Shown in pieces: positions 26,694 through 38,546 of a stretch of DNA of 64,000 nt (position 1 is the stretch's first letter; the number at the start of each line of letters is the position of its first letter). Source of the DNA: Anaspis maculata (taxonomy: Eukaryota; Arthropoda; Insecta; Coleoptera; Scraptiidae); contig OX421968.1 of NCBI GenBank assembly GCA_949128115.1, positions 7,006,001-7,070,000 of the forward strand, given 5' to 3'. The notes beneath the pieces are model-generated. The model saw only the letters and a list, made by a program, of their open reading frames with translations. It was not told the DNA's origin and made no database searches. The translations under genes and the position numbers were made by a program.

Positions 26694-28910
26694 TTGTTCC
26701 AAACGCAACATCTGACGAACGAACACAAATATCAAAAAACTAAAGACACAATTGTTATCCAAGAAATTCAGGTTTTTACCCACGTGACTTCAGGCTTCAA
26801 CCCACGTGACTTCAGGCTTCAACCCACGTGACTTTTTAAACGATCGGTCACCATTTTTGATGTTGGCAGCTACTTGTTCCAGACGCAACATCTGACGACC
26901 GAACACAAATATAGAGAAAAAGACACAATTGTTATCCAAAAAAATCAGGTTTTAACCCACGTGACTTCAGGCTCCAACCCACGTGACTTTTAAAACGATC
27001 GGTCACCACTTTTGGAGTTGGCAGCTTCTTGTTCCAAACGCAACATCTGACGAACGAACACAAATATCAAAAAAAATGACGAAATTGTTTTCCAAAAAAT
27101 TCAGGTTTGAACCCACGTGACTCCAGGCTCCAACCCACGTGACTTCAGGCTTCAACCCACGTGACTTTTGAAACGATCGGTCATCACTTTTGATGTTGGC
27201 AGCTACTTGTTCCAAACGCAACATCTGACGAACGAACACAAATATAAAAGGAAAGACACAATAGTTATCCAAAAAGTTCAGGTTTTAACCCACGTGACTT
27301 CAGGCTTCAACCCACGTGACTTCAGGCTTCAACCCACGTGACTTCTAACACGATCGGTCACCACTTTTGGAGTTGGCAGCTACTTGTTCCAAACGCAACA
27401 TCTGACGAACGAACACAAATATCAAAAAACTAAAGACACAATTGTTATCCAAAAAGTTCAGGTTTTCTCCCACGTGACTTCAGGCTTCAACCCACGTGAC
27501 TTCAGGCTTCAACCCACGTGACTTTTAAAACGATCGGTCACCACTTCTGATGTTGGCAGCTACTTGTTCCAAACGCAACATCTGACGAACGAACACAAAT
27601 ATAGAAGGAAAGACACAATTGTTATCCAAAAAGTTCAGGTTTTAGCCCACGTGACTTCAGGCATCAACCCACGTGACTTCAGGCTTCAACCCACGTGACC
27701 TCAGGCTTCAACCCACGTGACTTTTAAAACGATCGGTCACCACTTTTGATGTTGGCAGCTACTTGTTCCAAACGCAACATCTGACGAACGAACGCAAATA
27801 TAGAAGAAAAGACACAATTGTTATCCAAAAAGTTCAGGTTTTAACACACGTGACTTCAGGCTTCAACCCACGTGACTTTGAAAACGATCGGTCACCACTT
27901 TTGAAGTTGGCAGCTACTCTTTCCAAACGCAACATCTGACGAACGAACACAAATATAGAAGAAAAGACACAATTGTTATCCAAAAAAATCAGGTTTCAAC
28001 CCACGTGACTTCAGGCTTCAACCCACGTGACTTCAGGCTTCAACCCACGTGACTTTGTGAACGATCGGTCACCACTTTTGAAGTTGGCAGCTACTCTTTC
28101 CAAACGCAACATCTGACGAACGAACACAAATATAGAAAAAAAGACACAATTGTTATCCAAAAAGTTCAGGTTTGAACCCACGTGACTCCAGGCTCCAACC
28201 CACGTGACTTCAGGCTTCAACCCACGTGACTTTTAAAACGATCGGTCACCACTTTTGATGTTGGCAGCTACTTGTTCCAAACGCAACATCTGACGAACGA
28301 ACACAAATATCAAAAAAAAAGACACAATTGTTATCCAAAAAGTTCAGGCTTCAACCCACGTGACTTCAGGCTTCAACCCACGTGACTCCAGGCTTCAACC
28401 CACGTGACTTTTGAAACGATCGGTCACCACTTTTGGAGTTGACAGCTACTTGTTCCAAAGCAACAACTGACGAACGAACACAAATATCAAAAAACTAAAG
28501 ACACAATTGTTATCCGGAAAGTTCAGGTTTTTACCCACGTGATTTCAGGCTTCAACCCATGTGACTCCAAGCTTCAACCCACGTGACTTTTGAAACGATC
28601 CGTCACCACTTTTGGAGTTTGCAGCTACTTGTTCCAAACGCAACATCTGACGAACGAACACAAATATCAAAAAAAAAAGACACAATTGTTATCCAAAAAG
28701 TTCAGGCTTCAACCCACGTGACTTTTAAAACGATCGGTCACCACGTTTGATGTTGGCAGCTACTTGTTCCAAACGCAACATCTGACGAACGAACACAAAT
28801 ATAGAAGGAAAGACACAATTGTTATCCAAAAAGTTCAGGCTTCAACCCACGTGACTTCAGGCTTCAACTCACGTGACTTTCAAAACGATCGGTCACCACT
28901 TTTGATGTTG

Positions 28911-29220
28911 GCAGCTACTCTTTCTAAACGCAACATCTGACGAACGAACACAAATATAGAAAAAAAGACACAATTGTTATCCAAAAAGTTCAGGTTTGAA
29001 CCCACGTGACTCCAGGCTCCAACCCACGTGACTTTTAAACCGATCGGTCACCACTTTTGATGTTGGCAGCTACTCTTTCTAAACGCAACATCTGACGAAC
29101 GAACACAAATATAGAAAAAAAGACACAATTGTTATCCAAAAAGTTCAGGTTTGAACCCACGTGACTTCAGGCTCCAACCCACGTGACTTTTAAACCGATC
29201 GGTCACCACTTTTGATGTTG
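28911..29220 (+). repeat. Two tandem 155-bp monomers in H6
   Basis: GCAGCTACTCTTTCTAAACG occurs at 28911 and 29066, and the next GCAGC is at 29221. It is the same expansion locus as in H4 and H5, with two units in place of three. Confidence 0.88.
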
Positions 29221-30677
29221 GCAGCTATTTGTTCCAAACGCAACATCTGACGAACGAACACAAATATAGAAGAAAAGACACAATTGTTATCCAAAAAGTT
29301 CAGGTTTCAACCCACGTGACTTCAGGCTTCAACCCACGTGACTTCAGGCTTCAACCCACGTGACTTTTGAAACGATCGGTCACCACTTTTTATGTTGGCA
29401 GCTACTTGTTCCAAACGCAACATCTGACGAACGAACACAAATAAAGAAAAAAAGACACAATTGTTATCCAAAAAGTTCAGGTTTGAACCCACGTGACTCC
29501 AGGCTCCAACCCACGTGACTTCAGGCTTCAACCCACGTGACTTTTAAAACGATCGGTCACCACTTTTGATGTTGGCAGCTACTTGTTCCAAACGCAACAT
29601 CCGACGAATGAACACAAATATAGAAGAAAAGACACAATTGTTATCCAAAAAGTTCAGGTTTTAACCCACGTGACTTCAGGCTCCAACCCACGTGACTTCA
29701 GGCTTCAACCCACGTGACTTCAGGCTTCAACCCACGTGACTTCAGGCTTAAACCCACGTGACTTTCGAAACGATCGGTCACCACTTTTGGAGTTGGCAGC
29801 CACTTGTTCCAAACGCAACATCTGACGAACGAACACAAATATAAAAAAAATAAAGACACAGTTGTTATCCAAAAAGTTCAGGCTTCGACCCACGTGACCT
29901 CAGACTTCAACCCACGTGACTCCAAGCTTCAACCCACGTGACTTTTAAAACAATCCGTCACCACTTTTGAAGTTGGCAGCTACTTGTTCCAAACGCAACA
30001 TCTGACGAACGAACACGAATATCAAAAAAAAATGACGGAATTGTTATCCAAAAAGTTCAGGTTTGAACCCACGTGACTCCAGGCTCCAACCCACGTGACT
30101 TCAGGCTTCAACCCACGTGACTTTTGAAACGATCGGTCACCACTCTTGATGTTGGCAGCTTCTTGTTCCAAACGCAACATCTGACGAACGAACACAAATA
30201 TGGAAAAAAAGACACAATTGTTATCCAAAAAGTTCAGGTTTTAACCCACGTGACTTCAGGCTTCAACCCACGTGACTTCGGGCTTCAACCCACGTGACTT
30301 TGGAAACGATCGGTCACCACTTTTGAAGTTGGCAGCTACTCTTTCCAAACGCAACATCTGACGAACGAACACAAATATAGAAAAAAAGACACAATTGTTA
30401 TCCAAAAAGTACAGGTTTGAACCCACGTGACTTCAGGCTCCAACCCACGTGACTTCAGGCTTCAACCCACGTGACTTTGAAACCGATCGGTCACCACTTT
30501 TGATGTTAGCAGCTACTTGTTCCAAACGCAACATCCGACGAACGAACACAAATATAGAAGAAAAGTCACAATTGTTATACAAAAAGTTCAGGTTTTGACC
30601 CACGTGACTTCAGGCTTCAACCCACGTGACTTTTAAAACGATCGGTCACCACTTTTGGAGTTGGCAGCTACTTGTTC

Positions 30678-30822
30678 TTAAGGGCTGATTTGAACACTTT
30701 AATATGATATATCTGTAATGTAATGTTGTGTGAATTTTGAATTTATGTTTTTTGTTATACAGTTTTGGACATGTTGTTATGCGCCTTGACAACCAATAAA
30801 ATTTATCTTATCTTATCTTATC
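30678..30822 (+). mobile_element. Retrotransposon-like 3' tail insert, copy 7
   Basis: Same 145-bp insert with GAACACTTT. The flanking monomer upstream reads AAAACGATCGG where copies 1-6 read AAACCGATCGG, a variant it shares with copy 8. Confidence 0.72.
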
Positions 30823-31196
30823 TTGTTCCAAACGCAACATCTGACGAACGAACACAAATATCAAAAAACTAAAGACACAATTGTTATCCAAGAAATTCAG
30901 GTTTTTACCCACGTGACTTCAGGCTTCAACCCACGTGACTTCAGGCTTCAACCCACGTGACTTTTTAAACGATCGATCACCACTTTTGATGTTGGCAGCT
31001 ACTTGTTCCAGACGCAACATCTGACGACCGAACACAAATATAGAGAAAAAGACACAATTGTTATCCAAAAAAATCAGGTTTTAACCCACGTGACTTCAGG
31101 CTCCAACCCACGTGACTTTTAAAACGATCGGTCACCACTTTTGGAGTTGGCAGCTTCTTGTTCCAAACGCAACATCTGACGAACAAACACAAATAT

Positions 31197-31197
<1 letters not shown>

Positions 31198-31256
<59 letters not shown>
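31198..31256 (+). repeat. Poly-A tract, 59 bases
   Basis: The normal 7-10-base A run after AACACAAATATC is expanded to 59 bases. The usual GACACAATTGTTATCC segment after it is missing; the sequence goes directly from A to GCAGGTTTTAACC in a different HOR phase. The upstream motif reads GACGAACAAACAC (A in place of G). Homopolymer length of this size is unreliable in assemblies. Confidence 0.85.
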
Positions 31257-31257
<1 letters not shown>

Positions 31258-31903
31258 CAGGTTTTAACCCACGTGACTTCAGGCTTCAACCCACGTGACT
31301 TCAGGCTTCAACCCACGTGACTTCAGGCTTCAACCCACGTGACTTCAGGCTTAAACCCACGTGACTTTCGAAACGATCGGTCACCACTTTTGGAGTTGGC
31401 AGCCACTTGTTCCAAACGCAACATCTGACGAACAAACACAAATATAAAAAAAAATGACGGAATTGTTATCCAAAAAGTTCAAAAGGTTTGAACCCACGTG
31501 ACTTCAGGCTCCAACCCACGTGACTTCAGGCTTCAACCCACGTGACTTTGAAAACGATCGGTCACCACTTTTGATGTTAGCAGCAACTTGTTCCAAACGC
31601 AACATCCGACGAACGAACACAAATATAGAAGAAAAGTCACAATTGTTATACAAAAAGTTCAGGTTTTGACCCACGTGACTTCAGGCTTCAACCCACGTGA
31701 CTTTTAAACCGATCGGTCACCACTTTTGATGTTAGCAGCTACTTGATCCAAACGCAACATCCGACGAACGAACACAAATATAGAAGAAAAGTCACAATTG
31801 TTATACAAAAAGGTCAGGTTTTGACCCACGTGACTTCAGGCTTCAACCCACGTGACTTTTAAAACGATCGGTCACCACTTTTGGAGTTGGCAGCTACTTG
31901 TTC

Positions 31904-32048
31904 TTAAGGGCTGATTTGAACACTTTAATATGATATATCTGTAATGTAATGTTGTGTGAATTTTGAATTTATGTTTTTTGTTATACAGTTTTGGACATGT
32001 TGTTATGCGCCTTGACAACCAATAAAATTTATCTTATCTTATCTTATC
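31904..32048 (+). mobile_element. Retrotransposon-like 3' tail insert, copy 8
   Basis: Same 145-bp insert, only 1226 bp after copy 7. The close spacing and shared upstream flank indicate local duplication within the rearranged H6 unit. Confidence 0.72.
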
Positions 32049-33589
32049 TTGTTCCAAACGCAACATCTGACGAACGAACACAAATATCAAAAAACTAAAG
32101 ACACAATTGTTATCCAAGAAATTCAGGTTTTTACCCACGTGACTTCAGGCTTCAACCCACGTGACTTCAGGCTTCAACCCACGTGACTTTTAAAACGATC
32201 GGTCACCACTTCTGATGTTGGCAGCTACTTGTTCCAAACGCAACATCTGACGAACGAACACAAATATAGAAGAAAAGACACAATTGTTATCCAAAAAGTT
32301 CAGGTTTTAGCCCACGTGACTTCAGGCATCAACCCACGTGACTTCAGGCTTCAACCCACGTGACTTCAGGCTTCAACCCACGTGACTTTTAAAACGATCG
32401 GTCACCACTTTTGATGTTGGCAGCTACTTGTTCCAAACGCAACATCTGACGAACGAACACAAATATAGAAGAAAAGACACAATTGTTATCCAAAAAGTTC
32501 AGGTTTTAACACACGTGACTTCAGGCTTCAACCCACGTGACTTTGAAAACGATCGGTCACCACTTTTGAAGTTGGCAGCTACTCTTTCCAAACGCAACAT
32601 CTGACGAACGAACACAAATATAGAAGAAAAGACACATTTGTCATCCAAAAAAATCAGGTTTCAACCCACGTGACTTCAGGCTTCAACCCACGTGACTTCA
32701 GGCTTCAACCCACGTGACTTTGTAAACGATCGGTCACCACTTTTGAAGTTGGCAGCTACTCTTTCCAAACGCAACATCTGACGAACGAACACAAATATAG
32801 AAGAAAAGACACATTTGTCATCCAAAAAAATCAGGTTTCAACCCACGTGACTTCAGGCTTCAACCCACGTGACTTCAGGCTTCAACCCACGTGACTTTGT
32901 AAACGATCGGTCACCACTTTTGAAGTTGGCAGCTACTCTTTCCAAACGCAACATCTGACGAACGAACACAAATATAGAAAAAAAGACACAATTGTTATCC
33001 AAAAAGTTCAGGTTTTAACACACGTGACTTCAGGCTTCAACCCACGTGACTTTGAAAACGATCGGTCACCACTTTTGAAGTTGGCAGCTACTCTTTCCAA
33101 ACGCAACATCTGACGAACGAACACAAATATAGAAGAAAAGACACATTTGTCATCCAAAAAAATCAGGTTTCAACCCACGTGACTTCAGGCTTCAACCCAC
33201 GTGACTTCAGGCTTCAACCCACGTGACTTTGTAAACGATCGGTCACCACTTTTGAAGTTGGCAGCTACTCTTTCCAAACGCAACATCTGACGAACGAACA
33301 CAAATATAGAAAAAAAGACACAATTGTTATCCAAAAAGTTCAGGTTTGAACCCACGTGACTCCAGGCTCCAACCCACGTGACTTCAGGCTTCAACCCACG
33401 TGACTTTTAAAACGATCGGTCACCACTTTTGATGTTGGCAGCTACTTGTTCCAAACGCAACATCTGACGAACGAACACCAATATCAAAAAAAAAGACACA
33501 ATTGTTATCCAAAAAGTTCAGGCTTCAACCCACGTGACTTCAGGCTTCAACCCACGTGACTCCAGGCTTCAACCCACGTGACTTTTGAA

Positions 33590-34355
33590 ACGATCGGTCA
33601 ACACTTTTGGAGTTGGCAGCTACTTGTTCCAAACGCAACATCTGACGAACGAACACAAATATCAATAAACTAAAGACACAATTGTTATCCAAAAAGTTCA
33701 GGTTTTAACCCACGTGACTTCAGGCTTCAACCCACGTGACTTCAGGCTTCAACCCACGTGACTTTTCAAATGATCGGTCACCACTTTTGGAGTTGACAGC
33801 TACTTGTTCCAAAGCAACAACTGACGAACGAACACAAATATCAAAAAACTGAAGACACAATTGTTATCCGGAAAGTTCAGGTTTTTACCCACGTGATTTC
33901 AGGCTTCAACCCATGTGACTCCAAGCTTCAACCCACGTGACTTTTGAAACGATCCGTCACCACTTTTGGAGTTTGCAGCTACTTGTTCCAAACGCAACAT
34001 CTGACGAACGAACACAAATATCAAAAAAAAAAGACACAATTGTTATCCAAAAAGTTCAGGCTTCAACCCACGTGACTCCAGGCTTCAACCCACGTGACTT
34101 TTGAAACGATCGGTCACCACTTTTGGAGTTGGCAGCTACTTGTTCCAAACGCAACATCTGGCGAACGAACACAAATATAGAAGAAAAGACACAATAGTTA
34201 TCCAAAAAGTTCAGGCTTCGACCCACGTGACTTCAGACTTCAACCCACGTGACTCCAAGCTTCAACCCACGTGACTTTTGAAACGATCCGTCACCACTTT
34301 TGGAGTTGGCAGCTACTTGTTCCAAACGCAACATCTGACGAACAAACACAAATAT

Positions 34356-34405
<50 letters not shown>

Positions 34406-35025
34406 CACAATTGTTATCCAAAAAGTTCAGGTTTTAACCAACGTGACTTCAGGCTTCAACCCACGTGACTCCAAGCTTCAACCCACGTGACTTTTGAAAC
34501 GATCCGTCACCACTTTTGGAGTTGGCAGCTACTTGTTCCAAACGCAACATCTGACGAACGAACACAGATATCAAAAAAAAGACACAATTGTTATCCAAAA
34601 AGTTCAGGCTTCAACCCACGTGACTTCAGGCTCCAACCCACGTGACTCCAGGCTCCAACCCACGTGACTTTTGAAACGATCGGTCACCACTTTTGGAGTT
34701 GGCAGCTACTTGTTCCAAACGCAACATCTGACGAACGAACACAAATATAGAAGAAAAGACACAATAGTTATCCAAAAAATTCAGGTTTTAACCCACGTGA
34801 CTTCAGGCTTCAACCCACGTGACTTCAGGCTCACACCCACGTCACTTCAGGCTTCAACCCACGTGACTTTTGAAACGATCGGTCACCACTTTTGGAGTTG
34901 GCAGCTACTTGTTCCAAACCAAACATCTGACGAACGAACACAAATATCAAAAAACTAAAGACACAATTGTTATCCAAAAAGTTCAGGTTTTTACCCACGT
35001 GACTTCAGGCTTCAACCCACGTGAC
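33590..35025 (+). repeat. Domain III-type block inside older array
   Basis: Markers otherwise confined to 49-64 kb appear here: GGTCAACAC, AATATCAATAAACTAAAG, TTTTCAAATGATCGG, CATCTGGCGAACG, CACAGATATC and GGCTCACACCCACGT. The order matches 53.2-54.0 kb and 59.0-60.1 kb. A stretch of domain I sequence (about 33.84-34.05 kb, with the CATGTGAC landmark) is interleaved. The block marks the boundary between domains I and II. Confidence 0.78.
34357..34403 (+). repeat. Poly-A tract, 47 bases
   Basis: An expansion of the linker A run after GACGAACAAACACAAATATC; it continues into a normal GACACAATTGTTATCC. Translated, it would give poly-lysine or poly-phenylalanine, so open frames spanning it are not genes. 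Confidence 0.85.
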
Positions 35026-35652
35026 TTTTAAAACGATCGGTCACCACGTTTGATGTTGGCAGCTACTTGTTCCAAACGCAACATCTGACGAACGAACACA
35101 AATATAGAAGGGAAGACACAATTGTTATCCAAAAAGTTCAGGCTTCAACCCACGTGACTTCAGGCTTCAACTCACGTGACTTTCAAAACGATCGGTCACC
35201 ACTTTTGATGTTGGCAGCTACTCTTTCTAAACGCAACATCTGACGAACGAACACAAATATAGAAAAAAAGACACAATTGTTATCCAAAAAGTTCAGGTTT
35301 GAACCCACGTGACTCCAGGCTCCAACCCACGTGACTTCAGGCTCCAACCCACGAGACTTTTAAACCGATCGGTCACCACTTTTGATGTTGGCAGCTATTT
35401 GTTCCAAACGCAACATTTGACGAACGAACACAAATATAGAAGAAAAGACACAATTGTTATCCAAAAAGTTCAGGTTTCAACCCACGTGACTTCAGGCTTC
35501 AACCCACGTGACTCCAGGCTTCAACCCACGTGACTTCAGGCTTCAACCCACGTGACTTCAGGCTTCAACCCACGTGACTTTGAAAACGATCGGTCACCAC
35601 TTTTGAAGTTGGCAGCTACTCTTTCCAAACGCAACATCTGACGAACGAACAC

Positions 35653-36988
35653 AAATGTAGAAAAAAAGACACAATTGTTATCCAAAAAGTTCAGGTTTGA
35701 ACCCACGTGACTCCAGGCTCCAACTGACGTGAATTCAGGCTTCAACCCACGTGACTTTTGAAACGATCCGTCACCACTTTTGGAGTTGGCAGCTACTTGT
35801 TCCAAACGCAACATCTGACGAACGAACACAAATATAAAAGAAAAAAAGACAATTTGTTATCCAAAAAGTTCAGGTTTCAACCCACGTGACTTCAGGCTTC
35901 AACCCACGTGACTCCAGGCTTCAACCCACGTGACTTCAGGCTTCAACCCACGTGACTTTCAAAACGATCGGTCACCACTTTTGGAGTTGGCAGCTACTTG
36001 TTCCAAACGCAACATCTGACGAACGAACACAAATGTAGAAAAAAAGACACAATTGTTATCCAAAAAGTTCAGGTTTGAACCCACGTGACTCCAGGCTCCA
36101 ACTGACGTGAATTCAGGCTTCAACCCACGTGACTTTTGAAACGATCCGTCACCACTTTTGGAGTTGGCAGCTACTTGTTCCAAACGCAACANNNNNNNNN
36201 NNNNNNNNNNNNNNNNNNNNNNNNNNNNNNNNNNNNNNNNNNNNNNNNNNNNNNNNNNNNNNNNNNNNNNNNNNNNNNNNNNNNNNNNNNNNNNNNNNNN
36301 NNNNNNNNNNNNNNNNNNNNNNNNNNNNNNNNNNNNNNNNNNNNNNNNNNNNNNNNNNNNNNNNNNNNNNNNNNNNNNNNNNNNNNNNNNNTCTGACGAA
36401 CGAACACAAATATAAAAGAAAAAAAGACACATTTGTTATCCAAAAAGTTCAGGTTTCAACCCACGTGACTTCAGGCTTCAACCCACGTGACTCCAGGCTT
36501 CAACCCACGTGACTTCAGGCTTCAACCCACGTGACTTTCAAAACGATCGGTCACCACTTTTGAAGTTGGCAGCTACTCTTTCCAAACGCAACATCTGACG
36601 AACGAACACAAATGTAGAAAAAAAGACACAATTGTTATCCAAAAAGTTCAGGTTTGAACCCACGTGACTCCAGGCTCCAACTGACGTGAATTCAGGCTTC
36701 AACCCACGTGACTTTTGAAACGATCCGTCACCACTTTTGGAGTTGGCAGCTACTTGTTCCAAACGCAACATCTGACGAACGAACACAAATAAAAAAGAAA
36801 AAAAGACACATTTGTTATCCAAAAAGTTCAGGTTTCAACCCACGTGACTTCAGGCTTCAACCCACGTGACTCCAGGCTTCAACCCACGTGACTTCAGGCT
36901 TCAACCCACGTGACTTTCAAAACGATCGGTCACCACTTTTGGAGTTGGCAGCTACTTGTTCCAAACGCAACATCTGACGAACGAACAC
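35653..36988 (+). repeat. Three-fold 378/379-bp dimer block in H7
   Basis: The spelling AAATGTAG marks one monomer of a two-monomer unit, at 35653, 36031 and 36610; spacing is 378 and then 379 bp once the 200 Ns are removed. The partner monomer contains CAACTGACGTGAATTCAGG, in which the E-box is degraded to GACGTGAA. The block is the domain II-specific addition to the HOR. Confidence 0.88.
36192..36391. other. Assembly gap, exactly 200 N
   Basis: The gap splits one monomer between CAAACGCAACA and TCTGACGAACG. The two sides join to give the sequence found intact at about 41630 in H8. The AAATGTAG markers on either side are 579 bp apart (36031 and 36610) against 379 bp in H8 and H9, so exactly 200 bp are placeholder. 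True missing sequence may be zero or any whole number of repeats. Confidence 0.97.
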
Positions 36989-38406
36989 AAATATCAAAAA
37001 ACTAAAGACACAATTGTTATCCGAAAAGTTCAAGTTTTTACCCACGTGACTTCAGGCTTCAACCCACGTGACTTCAGGCTTCAACCCACGTGACTTTTGA
37101 AACGATCGGTCACCACTTTTTATGTTGGCAGCTACTTGTTCCAAACGCAACATCTGACGAACGAACACAAATAAGGAAAAAAAGACACAATTGTTATCCA
37201 AAAAGTTCAGGTTTGAACCCACGTGACTCCAGGCTCCAACCCACGTGACTTCAGGCTTCAACCCACGTGACTTTTAAAACGATCGGTCACCACTTTTGAT
37301 GTTGGCAGCTACTTGTTCCAAACGCAACATCCGACGAACGAACACAAATATAGAAGAAAAGACACAATTGTTATCCAAAAAGTTCAGGTTTTAACCCACG
37401 TGACTTCAGGCTTCAACCCACGTGACTTCAGGCTTCAACCCACGTGACTTCAGGCTTCAACCCACGTGACTTCAGGCTTAAACCCACGTGACTTTCGAAA
37501 CGATCGGTCACCACTTTTGGAGTTGGCAGCCACTTGTTCCAAACGCAACATCTGACGAACGAACACAAATATAAAAAAAATAAAGACACAGTTGTTATAT
37601 AAAAGTTCAGGCTTCGACCCACGTGACCTCAGACTTCAACCCACGTGACTCCAAGCTTCAACCCACGTGACTTTTAAAACAATCCGTCACCACTTTTGAA
37701 GTTGGCAGCTACTTGTTCCAAACGCAACATCTGACGAACGAACACAAATATCAAAAAAAAATGACGGAATTGTTATCCAAAAAGTTCAGGTTTGAACCCA
37801 CGTGACTCCAGGCTCCAACCCACGTGACTTCAGGCTTCAACCCACGTGACTTTTGAAACGATCGGTCACCACTCTTGATGTTGGCAGCTTCTTGTTCCAA
37901 ACGCAACATCTGACGAACGAACACAAATATAGAAAAAAAGACACAATTGTTATCCAAAAAGTTCAGGTTTTAACCCACGTGACTTCAGGCTTCAACCCAC
38001 GTGACTTCGGGCTTCAACCCACGTGACTTTGGAAACGATCGGTCACCACTTTTGAAGTTGGCAGCTACTCTTTCCAAACGCAACATCTGACGAACGAACA
38101 CAAATATAGAAAAAAAGACACAATTGTTATCCAAAAAGTACAGGTTTGAACCCACGTGACTTCAGGCTCCAACCTACGTGACTTCAGGCTTCAACCCACG
38201 TGACTTTGAAAACGATCGGTCACCACTTTTGATGTTAGCAGCTACTTGTTCCAAACGCAACATCCGACGAACGAACACAAATATAGAAGAAAAGTCACAA
38301 TTGTTATACAAAAAGTTCAGGTTTTGACCCACGTGACTTCAGGCTTCAACCCACGTGACTTTTAAACCGATCGGTCACCACTTTTGGAGTTGGCAGCTAC
38401 TTGTTC

Positions 38407-38546
38407 TTAAGGGCTGATTTGAACACTTTAATATGATATATCTGTAATGTAATGTTGCGTGAATTTTGAATTTATGTTTTTTGTTATACAGTTTTGGACA
38501 TGTTGTTATGCGCCTTGACAACCAATAAAATTTATCTCATCTTATC
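38407..38546 (+). mobile_element. Retrotransposon-like 3' tail insert, copy 9, short tail
   Basis: The insert is 140 bp because the tail has one fewer pentamer and reads TTTATCTCATCTTATC. It also has GTTGCGTGAATT where the other copies have GTTGTGTGAATT. The TTGTTC flanks are intact. Confidence 0.72.

Larger units (their letters stand above)
23202..28529 (+). repeat. HOR copy H5, 5328 bp
   Basis: This starts with the CATGTGAC landmark. It carries two 155-bp monomer expansions (23583-24047 and 24402-24711) separated by a partial duplication with a 664-bp period (24048 to 24712). It shares the ACACGAATATC marker near 25330 with H4 and H6 and has the 'b'-type distal part with the GACGACCGAAC monomer. 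The insert is at 26549-26693. No gene is present. Confidence 0.87.
28530..33883 (+). repeat. HOR copy H6, 5354 bp, heavily rearranged
   Basis: This contains two inserts only 1226 bp apart (30678 and 31904). Between them the array is scrambled. A 59-base poly-A run at 31198-31256 leads, without the usual ACAATTGTTATCC segment, into an earlier HOR phase (the monomer with five E-boxes). A four-base addition (GTTCAAAAGG) lies near 31482. A pair of similar AGCAGC monomers follows. After the second insert several monomers are missing, and the monomer with TTTGTCATCCAAAAAAATC is present three times between 32.6 and 33.2 kb. Diagnostic variants are a mixture of 'a' and 'b' types. No gene is present. 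Confidence 0.82.

Noticed and set aside
34271..34490. Overlapping forward frames with a long lysine run and a reverse frame with a long phenylalanine run
   Set aside because: These are translations of the 47-base poly-A tract within a monomer.
35959..36512. Long frames of up to 157 codons around 36 kb
   Set aside because: They are open only because they cross the 200 Ns.
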